A DNA stretch of 36,980 nucleotides from Planctomycetota bacterium (GCA_016873215.1 VGXU01000023.1:1-36980); one strand, 5' to 3'; shown: positions 24,609 through 33,558, numbered from the stretch's first letter. Notes: a model not told the origin generated them from the letters alone. Numbers and translations are program-made.

Positions 24609-25826
24609 TCAGGCTTTGGAACTGGCCGCACACGAAGCCGGGGGCAGTGTCTGCTCGCAGCGGCTTTTCAGGTTATTCAGCACATTCATAAAATTGATGT
24701 ACGAATCGTAGGGCGAATCATAGGGGTTGAAATATTTATGTACGTCGCCGTCGGCGAAATACTTTGTGCACATATAATAAAAATGGTCCGAGGTCTGCAA
24801 CTTTCGCCAGTCCTCCAGAATCCGCTGGTCGCAGGTCTGGCGGACCTGTTTTTCCAGCCGATAGACTTCGTGCAGGGCGTTGGATTGCATCGCGTTGCCA
24901 AGCCAGGCGGATAAATCCCGTTCCATATCCACCCAACTGATGATATGCGGCACATCCACGACATCCATTGCCTCATAAGCGTCGGCCACCTCGCCGGGGG
25001 TTTTGAAATCATTGTCCGGATATTTGAGCACTTCTTCCGGCAGATGGGCCATAAAATCGAATATCCCGGTATCCTGCCACTGATGTTCACCGAACGTTTC
25101 ATAGTCCATAAACAGGTTCACGACCTGGCCGTTGCCATTGATGCGGTTGACCCACGCGGCGAATTTGTCGGCCATCAGGGGGTGTTCGTTCCACTGGCGA
25201 TTTCCAAAACGAAATGCGATGTCGTCGCTGAGCGAGTAATTTTTCAGCAGCAGCTTAAGCTGTTTGCAATTAGGCGGCCGATATACGAAATTGCTGTTGC
25301 GGTGTCCGAGAACATGGTCCGCACCTTCCGTAATTACCGCGTCAAATTTGTCCATTGACTCGATAACCTCGGCGAGCTGATTGCTGTAAATCAGCTCTGT
25401 GTTGCGAAACACCCGTGGCGTCTGGCCGAACAGTTTTTGGATGGCCCCAACGTGCAGGTTGACCTGCTCGATAAATTCCCGTCGCGAGTAGAGAAAACTG
25501 AGACTGTGATAATACGTCTCCGCCAGAAACTCCACACACCCCGTCTGTGCCAGGGCGTCAAAAGTGCTCATGACCTCCGGGCAGAACTGCTGAAACTGCT
25601 CCAGCGCCGCGCCGGTTATACTGAACGCCACCTTGAACCGGCCTTCGTATCGCCGGATAATATCCAGCAGCATCCTATTGGTCGGCAAATAACACTTGTT
25701 GGCTATCTTGCGGCAAATGGAAGCATTACGAAAATCGTCAAAATAATTCGGCGTTTTGTCAAATATAGTGTAATGCCGAAGCCGATAAGGCTGGTGAACC
25801 TGAAAGTAAAAACAAACGGACGGCAT
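24609..25826 (-). CDS. glycoside hydrolase family 57 (alpha-amylase-type)
   Basis: A 405-residue GH57 enzyme. HQPYR at residue 11 is conserved region 1; the nucleophile Glu should be E144 (FRNTELIYSN) and the acid/base D241 (FMDYETFGEHQW). Family members act on alpha-1,4-glucan as amylases, 4-alpha-glucanotransferases or branching enzymes; this one is the short alpha-amylase-like form. The start at 25826 is chosen over a longer reading to 25895 because AAGGAA precedes it and the longer version would overlap the glycosyltransferase gene. It lies between the glycosyltransferase and the debranching enzyme, which fits glucan turnover. Confidence 0.92.
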   Translation of the reverse strand: MPSVCFYFQVHQPYRLRHYTIFDKTPNYFDDFRNASICRKIANKCYLPTNRMLLDIIRRYEGRFKVAFSITGAALEQFQQFCPEVMSTFDALAQTGCVEFLAETYYHSLSFLYSRREFIEQVNLHVGAIQKLFGQTPRVFRNTELIYSNQLAEVIESMDKFDAVITEGADHVLGHRNSNFVYRPPNCKQLKLLLKNYSLSDDIAFRFGNRQWNEHPLMADKFAAWVNRINGNGQVVNLFMDYETFGEHQWQDTGIFDFMAHLPEEVLKYPDNDFKTPGEVADAYEAMDVVDVPHIISWVDMERDLSAWLGNAMQSNALHEVYRLEKQVRQTCDQRILEDWRKLQTSDHFYYMCTKYFADGDVHKYFNPYDSPYDSYINFMNVLNNLKSRCEQTLPPASCAASSKA

Positions 25827-25855
25827 AAAATTCCTTGTATTTTCTACGAGCCGTA

Positions 25856-27208
25856 TTATACGGCCTGTGTCGTCTCCCGATACACTTTTAGACATTTTCT
25901 GGCCGCGTCCGACCAGCGAAGTTTTCGCACTTCAAAATTTCCGTGTTCCCGCAGCGTCAATTGCAGCGGCGGATATTTCAGCACGGCGACAATTTTATTG
26001 GCCATTTCCTGGATGTCCCAGAAATCGACCTTCAAGACGTGGTGGAGTACTTCGGCGACGCCGCTTTGCTTGCTGATGAGCACCGGAACGTCGAAATTGA
26101 GGGCCTCCAGCGGCGCAATTCCGAACGGCTCCGAGACCGACGGCATCACATATAAGTCGGCCATCTGGAATACCCGCTGGACATCTTTGCCGTGCAGGAA
26201 CCCGGTGAAAAGCACCTTGTTTCCGATGCCCATCTGCGAGGCCATTTCAATCATCCGGTGCATCATATCGCCGGAACCGGCCATGACAAACTTGACGTTG
26301 TCCATCACTTCCAGCACTTTTCGGGCGGCCATCAGAAAATATTCGGGGCCTTTCTGCATGGTGATGCGTCCGAGGAAAAGAATGATTTTTTCGTCATTTC
26401 GGATGCCGATTTTATCGGCGGCGATGGTATCACCGTTACGTTCCACGCCGTTATAAACCACTTCCACCTTGTCCCCCATGATGCCGTAGCGGGCCAGGAT
26501 GATGTTACGGGTCATGTGGCTGACGGCGATGATTTTGGTCGCGGCGTGCATCCCGCGGCGCTCAATGTCATAAATCATCTGGTTGACGTTTTCCCCGCTG
26601 CGGTCGTACTCGGTCGAATGAACGTGAATCACCAGCGGTTTTCCCGTCATGGCGGCCACCGCAATGCCGGCCGGATAGGTCATCCAGTCGTGCGCGTGAA
26701 TTACGTCGAATTGCTCCTGCCAGGCCAGTCGTATCGCCGCCGCGGCATAGCGATGGATTTCGGTGTACATATCGCCGCCGTACTGTGCCCCTTGTCCCAG
26801 TTCCGCCGGCGCCTGATGAAGCCAGTGAGCGATTGCTTCCATTCCGCCCAGCGCCTTAAGCTGCTCCTGAGAAGCCTTTTGGCGAATAATCTGTTCGATC
26901 TGGTTCTGATACTGCTGGGGTGTCGTATAGGGCTGCATCGCCGAACTAATGGCGTAGAAAGTGACGTGTTTAAGATCTTTCTGCGTGAACCCGAAGGTTT
27001 CCTCACCGCCGGCGGCAGACCACGGCTTGACCTGCAGCGGCGTCAGCATACGCACATGAGTCGAAGTAGTTTGCTGGAAAGGCTTTGGAAGAACAAATAT
27101 TATCTCTATACCCAGATCGCTCATCGCCTTGGTCAATCCATGGCAGGCGGTTCCGAGACCTCCGCTGATGTAAGGCGGAAATTCCCAGCCGAGCATAAAC
27201 ACTTTCAT
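25856..27208 (-). CDS. glycogen/starch synthase-like glycosyltransferase
   Basis: A 450-residue GT-B enzyme of the GT4/GT5 type. MLGWEFPPYISGGLGTACHGLTKAM is the N-terminal acceptor/nucleotide loop, HAHDWMTY and HSTEYDRSG are typical of glycogen synthase relatives, FLGRITMQKGPEYF begins the second Rossmann domain, and SVSEPFGIAPLEA holds the donor-binding Glu. It probably extends an alpha-1,4-glucan from an NDP-glucose. The start has AAGGGAG at about six bases. First gene of the operon with GH57 and the debranching enzyme. A palindrome (25850-25864) covers its stop codon. Confidence 0.88.
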   Translation of the reverse strand: MKVFMLGWEFPPYISGGLGTACHGLTKAMSDLGIEIIFVLPKPFQQTTSTHVRMLTPLQVKPWSAAGGEETFGFTQKDLKHVTFYAISSAMQPYTTPQQYQNQIEQIIRQKASQEQLKALGGMEAIAHWLHQAPAELGQGAQYGGDMYTEIHRYAAAAIRLAWQEQFDVIHAHDWMTYPAGIAVAAMTGKPLVIHVHSTEYDRSGENVNQMIYDIERRGMHAATKIIAVSHMTRNIILARYGIMGDKVEVVYNGVERNGDTIAADKIGIRNDEKIILFLGRITMQKGPEYFLMAARKVLEVMDNVKFVMAGSGDMMHRMIEMASQMGIGNKVLFTGFLHGKDVQRVFQMADLYVMPSVSEPFGIAPLEALNFDVPVLISKQSGVAEVLHHVLKVDFWDIQEMANKIVAVLKYPPLQLTLREHGNFEVRKLRWSDAARKCLKVYRETTQAV

Positions 27209-27533
27209 GAGGTACTCCCTTTAAACCTCGCTGTCGATCGGATATAAGAAAAGTCCATTTTTCTGTTTTAACCTGAGCGCAAACATACTAATACAATCTG
27301 ATAAAACAGTTATTATAAACCGTTATTTAGAATCGTCTATAGATTTTTGACAAAAAACTGATGAACTTTCACAGAATCAGTCCTAAACGGGCAGATTGTC
27401 GATAGTCTGGGTGCAAAATCCTGCGGTTTTTCCGAAAACAAAGACAGAGCCGTCTTTGTGAAAAAACGGCTCTATCTTGGTTATCCGCCTGACAACGATT
27501 CAGCGAGCTGAACCGCTGACGTTTCAGGATTGA
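27209..27533. other. spacer between two divergently placed minus-strand units
   Basis: AT-rich 325 bases holding the leader of the glucan operon and the terminator of the histone-fold gene (27446). TTATAATAA occurs on the minus strand near 27310-27320 but without a well-spaced -35. No gene seen. Confidence 0.5.
27446..27473 (-). terminator. terminator after the histone-fold gene
   Basis: AGAGCCGT (27446-27453) and ACGGCTCT (27466-27473) are perfect 8-base arms around a 12-base loop. On the minus strand GTCTTTGTTTT follows, an interrupted T-run. It lies 60 bases after the stop of the gene at 27534. Confidence 0.55.
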
Positions 27534-27740
27534 TTACAGGTCCTGAGGCTTGAGGGTGCTGCGGCGATTGGCCTTGGTGCGGGCCAGCGCCACATCGAGC
27601 TGAGCATAGATGTTATCGCTCAGGGCCGGAAGCGTCTCAGACGACGTCATCATCCCTTTGCTCTTGACATAAGCTTTGACCTTGCTGGCGACGACCAGCA
27701 TTTCTTTCTTGCTACCTTTGGCGGCTTTCTTCTTTGCCAT
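27534..27740 (-). CDS. histone-fold protein with a Lys-rich N-tail
   Basis: A 68-residue basic protein. Residues 1-13 (MAKKKAAKGSKKE) are a Lys/Ala/Gly tail. MLVVASKVKAYVKSKG fits histone helix 1; SSETLPALSDNIYAQLDVALARTKANRR fits helix 2; RSTLKPQDL fits loop 2 and the start of helix 3. R60-x-T62 and R60...D67 reproduce the RT pair and R-D clamp of archaeal histones such as HMfB (R52, T54, D59) with identical spacing. Helix 3 is almost absent, as I recall for short bacterial histones such as that of Bdellovibrio. It should bind DNA as a dimer in the nucleoid. AGGGAGG lies eight bases before the ATG. A hairpin GCCCC/GGGGC (27776-27789) sits in its leader. Confidence 0.72.
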   Translation of the reverse strand: MAKKKAAKGSKKEMLVVASKVKAYVKSKGMMTSSETLPALSDNIYAQLDVALARTKANRRSTLKPQDL

Positions 27741-28047
27741 AACGTACCTCCCTGTTAAAAGGTTCCAATAATATCGCCCCAAACGGGGCATTCAACGCAC
27801 ATTTGTTTGGTATTGTGCAGAAGATATTCCGGAATTGCAATAATAATTTTTCATAAAAATACAAAATTTTGCACTCCTAAGGCCTATAACCACAAAATCC
27901 TGCTTTCAGCGTGTTTGTTTTTGCCTTTTGCGTCGTGAATTTTGCCTCCCTTTTGCGGTTTTACGTTAATTCACAAAATGGAAAAGTCGAAACAAAGCCC
28001 GTGGAGTGCATTGTCCGGATTCGAGTTGTTATAAACAGGCGAAAATT

Positions 28048-28371
28048 ATGGGAAGACCCCGAAAACTGACCCACGCGGCACCGATGGAGCTGAAAGACGT
28101 TATCACGGTTGCGTATGTCGAAGATATGGATTTGGCCGAGCATTATCGGTATCTGCTGCTGGAAAATTCCATTCCCGTCGTGATTCAGAAAATGGAAGCG
28201 ACGGACAAAACGAGGTTCTCGAATATTGCACTGCAGGTCCCTGAAGAGTTTCTCGAATCGGCGTACAATCTGCTGATGCAGCAGGCCGTCGTCGATGATT
28301 TCTTCTCGGCGGTTTTCGGCTCCGACGACGACAGCCTGCTCGACGAGACGGATACAGATGGAGATGAATAA
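28048..28371 (+). CDS. small protein, DUF2007-like signal-transducing domain
   Basis: A 107-residue acidic protein. KDVITVAYVEDMDLAEHYRYLLLENSIPVVIQK has the beta-alpha-beta layout of DUF2007 (PII-like 'putative signal transducing') domains, in which a strand is followed by a helix reading (E)hhxxhLxxxxIP. FSNIALQVPEEFLESAYNLLMQQ supplies the next strand and helix, and the end is an Asp/Glu tail. Function unknown. The start at 28048 is chosen because it begins the compact domain and has AGGCGA upstream; a longer frame to 28006 is Cys-rich and unlikely. The Arg-rich gene follows after 26 bases. Confidence 0.62.
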   Translation: MGRPRKLTHAAPMELKDVITVAYVEDMDLAEHYRYLLLENSIPVVIQKMEATDKTRFSNIALQVPEEFLESAYNLLMQQAVVDDFFSAVFGSDDDSLLDETDTDGDE

Positions 28372-28397
28372 ATACACAACTAACGTTATTAAAAAGA

Positions 28398-28754
28398 ATG
28401 GGTGATTATATGACAAAGGAAAAAGAAACGAAGACCAGTTCTACTGAAGATCGCCGTGGATTCATGGAACGCAGAAAGGATGTCATAGATCGTCGAATAG
28501 GTTTGGATCGCCGCAGAGGCCCCGGGCATCGGCGCACTGAGGAACGGCGTGCCGCCGAAGAAGGCGAAATGACCGACGACCAGTTTGAATTTCTGATGGC
28601 GATTGACCAATATAAGCGAGTCAATCAGAAACCGTTCCCGACGTGGACGGAGGTGCTGGAAATCGTCAAAGCGATGGGCTACCGCAAGGTGGCTCCGCCG
28701 CAGTCGCTTGAATCTTTCCGCAAGCAGGACAGACCGCAGTCCGTACAGGTCTAA
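28398..28754 (+). CDS. Arg-rich small protein with RR repeats
   Basis: A 118-residue protein (114 if started at the ATG at 28410). The first half is disordered and very basic, with RR pairs every seven or eight residues (DRRGFMERRKDVIDRRIG, LDRRRGPGHRRTEERR). The second half, DDQFEFLMAIDQYKRVNQKPFPTWTEVLEIVKAMGYRKV, is a compact helical module of a type I recall as conserved in planctomycetes. RR-rich linkers of this kind are seen in signalling proteins and RNA binders; no function is claimed. It shares a transcript with the gene upstream and has a terminator at 28781. Confidence 0.68.
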   Translation: MGDYMTKEKETKTSSTEDRRGFMERRKDVIDRRIGLDRRRGPGHRRTEERRAAEEGEMTDDQFEFLMAIDQYKRVNQKPFPTWTEVLEIVKAMGYRKVAPPQSLESFRKQDRPQSVQV

Positions 28755-28780
28755 ACGTTTTTTGTAAGAAAAATCCCAAG

Positions 28781-28810
28781 CACCGCAACGATTCTTTTGC
28801 GGTGTTTTTT
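28781..28810 (+). terminator. rho-independent terminator after the Arg-rich gene
   Basis: CACCGCAA (28781-28788) and TTGCGGTG (28797-28804) are perfect arms around an eight-base loop, followed by six T and a further T-rich stretch. Confidence 0.85.
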
Positions 28811-28902
28811 ATTTTTATGAACCCCGTTAATCGCGTATAATTCGGGGAGTCTGTGTCATTGAAGGGTTCATTTTTTTCGGGCCATAATAACAGGGGAACA
28901 TC

Positions 28903-29931
28903 ATGCGAATGATCGGGTGGTTTTTTCTATTGGCCGGGGTTGTTCTCCGGGCCGATCCTAATTCCATTGCGGCCAGCTATGACAAGCCGGGCAGGCGGGA
29001 TGTCGAAAAACAGCATCTGGAGTGGACGGATGCCGAGCGTTTGCGAAGTATTCCTGTGACGATTTATATGCCCAAAGGCGACGGGCCGTTTCCGGTAATT
29101 CTTTTTTCACATGGATTGGGAGGCAGTCGAGACGGCTATGCTTATCTGGGTAATCACTGGGCGGGATGGGGGTATTGCTGTGTTCATCTCCAGCACGAAG
29201 GCAGCGATTCGGCAGTATGGCGGAATAAAACGCCGTCGAAGGCCTGGCGGGATATGAATAAGGCCGCAAATTCCAAAAACGCCGACGACCGGGTACAGGA
29301 CATGCTGTTTGCAATGAAGATGCTGGAGCAGCTCAATCAACAGCCGCCGTATCGTGGTAAACTGGATACAAACCGGCTGGGGATTGCCGGGCATTCCTTT
29401 GGCGCTCAGACGACGCTGGCTATGGCGGGGGCGGGTCGTAAAAATAAAGTGCCGGTTGACCGGCGGATTAAAGCGGCAATTCCAATGAGCGCTCCGGTTA
29501 TCAGTGGTCCGTTGGGTTTGTTTGGCAAAAGTGTTTATAGCGGGGTTATGGTGCCTTGTCTGCATTTGACCGGTACGCTGGATGATAGCCCCATCGGCGG
29601 CACCAGAGCCGGTGATCGCAGAACACCTTATGATATTATAGATAAGGCCGACCAGTACCTGGTTATCTTTAACGGCGCTGACCACATGGTCTTTTCAGGG
29701 CGAGCGGGACGACCGAGTGATGAACTGTTTGACAAGCTGATTTTGGGTTCTACGACGGCTTTCTGGCTGGCCTATTTAAACAGTGATAGTGGTGCCAAAG
29801 AATGGCTGCAAAAGGGCAGCCTGAAACACTATCTCGGTTCCAATGCCAGTCTGGAGGAGAAAATATTACCTGCCGCAAATGCCGGGACTAACGGTGTACC
29901 TGTTCCAAAGCCTGACGAACCGAACGGATAA
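28903..29931 (+). CDS. secreted alpha/beta hydrolase (dienelactone/chlorophyllase-type)
   Basis: A 342-residue protein with an N-terminal signal peptide (MRMIGWFFLLAGVVLRA). FPVILFSHGLGGSRDGY holds the oxyanion-hole HG, and GIAGHSFGAQTTLAMAG the nucleophile elbow GHSFG. A His in FNGADHMVFSG is a good triad candidate, with Asp in LTGTLDDSPIGG. The layout is like predicted dienelactone-hydrolase or PAF-acetylhydrolase-like lipases that act outside the cytoplasm. GGGGA lies seven bases upstream. A TATAAT stands at 28836-28841 with only a weak -35. Its last 44 bases overlap the 3' end of trpA on the other strand. Confidence 0.85.
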   Translation: MRMIGWFFLLAGVVLRADPNSIAASYDKPGRRDVEKQHLEWTDAERLRSIPVTIYMPKGDGPFPVILFSHGLGGSRDGYAYLGNHWAGWGYCCVHLQHEGSDSAVWRNKTPSKAWRDMNKAANSKNADDRVQDMLFAMKMLEQLNQQPPYRGKLDTNRLGIAGHSFGAQTTLAMAGAGRKNKVPVDRRIKAAIPMSAPVISGPLGLFGKSVYSGVMVPCLHLTGTLDDSPIGGTRAGDRRTPYDIIDKADQYLVIFNGADHMVFSGRAGRPSDELFDKLILGSTTAFWLAYLNSDSGAKEWLQKGSLKHYLGSNASLEEKILPAANAGTNGVPVPKPDEPNG

Positions 29932-30703
29932 AATCGGCAATCTGCTGTTTCATCACGTCCGGCCTGCCTGGATTGTCTTCGATAAATTTGACGATTCTGG
30001 AACCGATGATTACACCGTCGGCTTCCGCTGAGGCCACGGCCGCGGCGTGCTCGGCGCTGCTGATGCCGAATCCCACACAGACGGGTTTATCGGTGAGTTT
30101 CTTTAGTTTGGCCACCAGCGGCTTGACCGCCGCGGAAAGACTGGAACGCTCGCCCGTGGTTCCCAGCAGAGAAACCGTATAAATAAAGCCGGTGGTTTTG
30201 TCCGCGATGCGTTTTAATCTTTCCTGCGATGCGTTAGGCGTCGCCATAAATACGGTTTCCAATCCCGCTTTTTGAGCCAGCGGGGCAATTTCATCCGCGT
30301 TGTCGATGCTCACGTCCGCCACAAGGACGCTGGTTCCGCCGACCGCCTTGAAATCCATGAAGAATTTTTCCACACCGTAATGGTTGATTAGATTGTAATA
30401 AACGAGCAATCCAATCGGTATGGATTTATACGCCGTGATTTTTCCGACGAAATCGAGGGCTTTTTTGGGAGTCATCCCGGCGTGCAGGGCGCGAATATCC
30501 GCCTTTTGAACCGTCGGGCCGTCGGCAACCGGGTCAGAAAAGGGGATTCCCAGTTCGAGAATATCCGCCCCGGCGTCAATGGCGGTCTTGACTAATTCAA
30601 GACTGGTTTTTTTGTCCGGGTCGCCGATGACAAAAAAAGGAATCAGCGCCGCCCGGTTTAATTTTCCAAATATATTGCGATAAGATTCCATATCATTTTC
30701 CAT
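29888..30703 (-). CDS. trpA: tryptophan synthase alpha chain
   Basis: A 271-residue TIM-barrel enzyme that cleaves indole-3-glycerol phosphate to indole and glyceraldehyde 3-phosphate. Catalytic E50 and D61 lie in DILELGIPFSDPVADGP; GLLVYYNLINHYG, the GTTGERSS phosphate loop and CVGFGISSAEHA are also as expected. The ATG stands one base after the trpB stop, so translation is coupled. Last gene of the operon; the 3' end runs 44 bases into the convergent hydrolase gene and no separate terminator is seen. Confidence 0.96.
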   Translation of the reverse strand: MENDMESYRNIFGKLNRAALIPFFVIGDPDKKTSLELVKTAIDAGADILELGIPFSDPVADGPTVQKADIRALHAGMTPKKALDFVGKITAYKSIPIGLLVYYNLINHYGVEKFFMDFKAVGGTSVLVADVSIDNADEIAPLAQKAGLETVFMATPNASQERLKRIADKTTGFIYTVSLLGTTGERSSLSAAVKPLVAKLKKLTDKPVCVGFGISSAEHAAAVASAEADGVIIGSRIVKFIEDNPGRPDVMKQQIADFIRSVRQALEQVHR

Positions 30704-30704
30704 T

Positions 30705-31883
30705 TTATTTGTTTAGAGGACGATGCTGTTCGACGATGCCGATGTCTTTGTCACCCCGGCCGGAAAGATTGACGACAACTGTGGTATCCGCCGGCAGCTT
30801 GCCCTTTTGACTGACGACCCATGCCAGCGCGTGCGTGCTTTCCAGCGCCGGTAAAATGCCCTCCAGCCGGCTGAACAGCAAAAATGTATCCAGCACCGCT
30901 TCGTCGGTGACATTGACATAGTGCGCCCGTCCGATGTCTTTGAGATACGAATGTTCCGGCCCGACGCCGGGGTAATCCAGCCCTGCCGAGATACATTCGG
31001 TTTCGTGCACCTGGCCATTTTCATCCTGTAAGAGGTACGTTCGGGCGCCATGCAGAATGCCGACGGTTCCCACGCACAGAGTTGCACAGTGTTGGCCGGT
31101 GGGGATGCCTTTGCCGCCGCCCTCGACGCCGACGAGTTTGACGTCTTTATCCGCGATGAAGGCGGAAAAAATACCGATGGCGTTGGAGCCGCCGCCGACA
31201 CAGGCGGTCACAATGTCCGGCAGTCTGCCGATTTGCTTAAGACATTGTTGTCGGGCCTCGACGCCGATGGGGGACTGGAAATATTTGACGATGGTCGGAT
31301 ACGGATGCGGCCCGCCCGCGGTGCCGAACAAATAAAAGGTGTCGTCCACGTGTGCCGTCCAGTACCGCAGGGCGTCATTGATGGCGTCTTTGAGCGTACA
31401 CGTCCCGCCGCTAACGGGAATAACCTCGGCGCCCAGCAGTTTCATTTTATGGACATTGAGACTTTGCCGCTCGACGTCGATAGAGCCCATGAAAATTTTA
31501 GTTTCCATTCCGAACAGAGCGCCGACGGTGGCGGTGGCTAATCCGTGCTGGCCGGCCCCGGTCTCGGCGATGAGTTTCTTTTTGCCCATGTACTTAGCCA
31601 GCAGGCCCTGGCCCAGCGTATTATTGATTTTGTGCGCTCCGCCGTGCAGCAGGTCTTCGCGTTTGATATAGACCTTAAAGCCGGCGTATTCGCTGAATCG
31701 TTTGGCGAAGTACAGCGGCGACGGACGGCCCGCATAATTGGCGTAGAGTTCGTTTAACTCCGCCTTAAATTGCGCATCGTCCCGGAATCGGTCAAACGCC
31801 TGTTCAATCTCTTCCAGCGCCGGAATCAATACCTCCGGCACATAAAACCCGCCGAAATCTCCAAATCGTCCGTTATGTTTCAT
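30705..31883 (-). CDS. trpB: tryptophan synthase beta chain
   Basis: A 392-residue PLP enzyme joining indole and L-serine. K85 in GGAHKINNT binds [11 protein letters not shown] is the catalytic loop, GGGSNAIG grips the cofactor phosphate, and [13 protein letters not shown] closes the domain. It is of the TrpB1 type that pairs with TrpA. Its ATG overlaps the stop of trpF (ATGA), showing translational coupling. Confidence 0.97.
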   Translation of the reverse strand: MKHNGRFGDFGGFYVPEVLIPALEEIEQAFDRFRDDAQFKAELNELYANYAGRPSPLYFAKRFSEYAGFKVYIKREDLLHGGAHKINNTLGQGLLAKYMGKKKLIAETGAGQHGLATATVGALFGMETKIFMGSIDVERQSLNVHKMKLLGAEVIPVSGGTCTLKDAINDALRYWTAHVDDTFYLFGTAGGPHPYPTIVKYFQSPIGVEARQQCLKQIGRLPDIVTACVGGGSNAIGIFSAFIADKDVKLVGVEGGGKGIPTGQHCATLCVGTVGILHGARTYLLQDENGQVHETECISAGLDYPGVGPEHSYLKDIGRAHYVNVTDEAVLDTFLLFSRLEGILPALESTHALAWVVSQKGKLPADTTVVVNLSGRGDKDIGIVEQHRPLNK

Positions 31884-32518
31884 ACACGTACTTTTCCGCC
31901 TGTGGCTTTGCGAATGTTTTCAAACAGTAATTTCATCTTCTGATGGTCTTTTTTGCCGGGTTCGGATTCGACGCCGCTGCATACGTCGATGCAATAGACA
32001 TCCCGTTCGGTAGCCTCCACGACGTTTTCCGGCGTGACGCCGCCGGCCAGGAATATCCGCCGATACAAATTGCCGACCAGCGTCCAGTCAAAGGTCTTGC
32101 CCGTGCCGCCGTAGAGCGTTTTGTCGAAGGCGTCCAGCAGAATCGCATCTACGGGATATGTGTCGGCTTTGCGGATATCGTCAGCCGATTGCACACGGAT
32201 GGCTTTGATGATGCGGGCGTTGGTCCAGTTTAGTGACTTGCAGAACTCCGGCGTTTCGTCGCCGTGGAGCTGAATCCAGTTGAAGAATCCTTTTTCGACG
32301 ATGCGTTTCAATTCCATCGGCGAGGGGTTAACGAACACAGCGACCGTATCCACGAAGGTCGGGATTTTCTGGATGATTTCTTCGGCCTGTTCGATGGCCA
32401 GATACCGCGGACTTGGGGCATAAAAATTGAACCCCAGCAAATCCGCGCCCAGTTGGATCGCCAAATTGGCGTCGTCGATATTGGTTATGCCGCAGATTTT
32501 GATTTTTATTGACGTCAT
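31880..32518 (-). CDS. trpF: phosphoribosylanthranilate isomerase
   Basis: A 212-residue TIM-barrel isomerase. C9 in KICGIT is the general base, QLHGDE and [11 protein letters not shown] follow, and IDVCSGVES holds the catalytic Asp. It turns N-(5'-phosphoribosyl)anthranilate into CdRP. The enzyme that should use CdRP, TrpC, is not encoded beside it. Overlaps trpB by four bases; trpD lies 23 bases upstream. Confidence 0.95.
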   Translation of the reverse strand: MTSIKIKICGITNIDDANLAIQLGADLLGFNFYAPSPRYLAIEQAEEIIQKIPTFVDTVAVFVNPSPMELKRIVEKGFFNWIQLHGDETPEFCKSLNWTNARIIKAIRVQSADDIRKADTYPVDAILLDAFDKTLYGGTGKTFDWTLVGNLYRRIFLAGGVTPENVVEATERDVYCIDVCSGVESEPGKKDHQKMKLLFENIRKATGGKVRV

Positions 32519-32541
32519 AAGGATTCTTATCCGGAAAAAGG

Positions 32542-33558
32542 TCAGCCATTACTGATTTGGACGAGCGATTCGAGGCATTTTGCCGCCGAGCCGTTCGTGA
32601 CGGCCTGGTCCGCCAGTTCAATGCCGTGTGCAAGGTCGTCGGCCAGGCCCCCGATCATTATAGCCGCCGCGGCGTTTAATACCACAATATCTTTTTTCGC
32701 GCCCGTTTCGCCGCCGGTCAGGATTCCTTTAATAATGCAGGCGTTGGTCTCCGCGTCGCCGCCGGCAAGGCTGTCGTAGTCGGCTCTCGGAATGCCGTAA
32801 TAAATCGGGTCGAGCGTTTCGCTGGAAAATTGCCCGTTCCTGAGATGGATAATTTCCGTCGGCCCCATCGTGCTGATTTCGTCAAGTCCGCAGCTGTGAA
32901 CGACCATCGCGCGTTTGACGCCCAGCATTTGCAATGTCTCGGCGATGCGCCGCATCAGCGATTTGTCCGAAACGCCCATCACCTGGGCCGTCACGCCCGC
33001 CGGATTGGCCAGCGGCCCTAAAATATTAAACGCCGTATGGAAATCCAGCGTCTGGCGTATGGGCTGAACGTGTTTCATCGCCGGGTGAAATTTCGGCGCG
33101 AACATAAAGCCGATATGCGCTTCACGAATACACTGGGCGACCTTTTCCGGCCCCGGCGCGACATTGACGCCCAGCGCCATCAGCACATCCGCCGAGCCGC
33201 AATTACTGGTGATGGCCCGGTTGCCGTGCTTGGCGACGTACACTCCGGCACCCGCGGCAACTAATGCCGCCGCCGTGGAGATATTGAAAATTTTCATCGC
33301 CGCGCCGCCCGTGCCGCAGGTATCGACCAGATTATCCAGTCCCGTCTCCACCTTCACGGCGTGCTGACGCAATGATGCCGCCAGACCTGCCAGTTCGCTG
33401 ACAGCGGCTTTCTTGACCCGCATTGCCGCCAGGAACGCCGCAATCTGCATCTCCGGCACCTCGCCGGTAAAAATCGTATCCAGCAGTTGGTTAGCCTGCT
33501 CAAACGACAGGTCCTGACCTTCCAGAATGACATTCAGAAATTGCGTGATTTTAATCAT
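32542..33558 (-). CDS. trpD: anthranilate phosphoribosyltransferase
   Basis: A 338-residue enzyme adding phosphoribose from PRPP to anthranilate. CGTGG...KIFNIST, KHGNR, SCGLDEIS (Mg-binding DE) and FNILGPLANP identify it. Two normally conserved positions differ: the GTGGD motif reads GTGGA (A86), and the GxRTxFN stretch reads DFHTAFN. The fold and remaining active-site residues look intact, so activity is likely but not certain. AAGGAGG lies six bases before the ATG. Confidence 0.94.
   Translation of the reverse strand: MIKITQFLNVILEGQDLSFEQANQLLDTIFTGEVPEMQIAAFLAAMRVKKAAVSELAGLAASLRQHAVKVETGLDNLVDTCGTGGAAMKIFNISTAAALVAAGAGVYVAKHGNRAITSNCGSADVLMALGVNVAPGPEKVAQCIREAHIGFMFAPKFHPAMKHVQPIRQTLDFHTAFNILGPLANPAGVTAQVMGVSDKSLMRRIAETLQMLGVKRAMVVHSCGLDEISTMGPTEIIHLRNGQFSSETLDPIYYGIPRADYDSLAGGDAETNACIIKGILTGGETGAKKDIVVLNAAAAIMIGGLADDLAHGIELADQAVTNGSAAKCLESLVQISNG

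Noticed and set aside
26192-27247. 351-codon open frame on the plus strand
   Set aside because: Antisense to the glycosyltransferase gene, which has clear GT-B motifs; the opposite frame is His/Gly-rich and has no recognisable domain.
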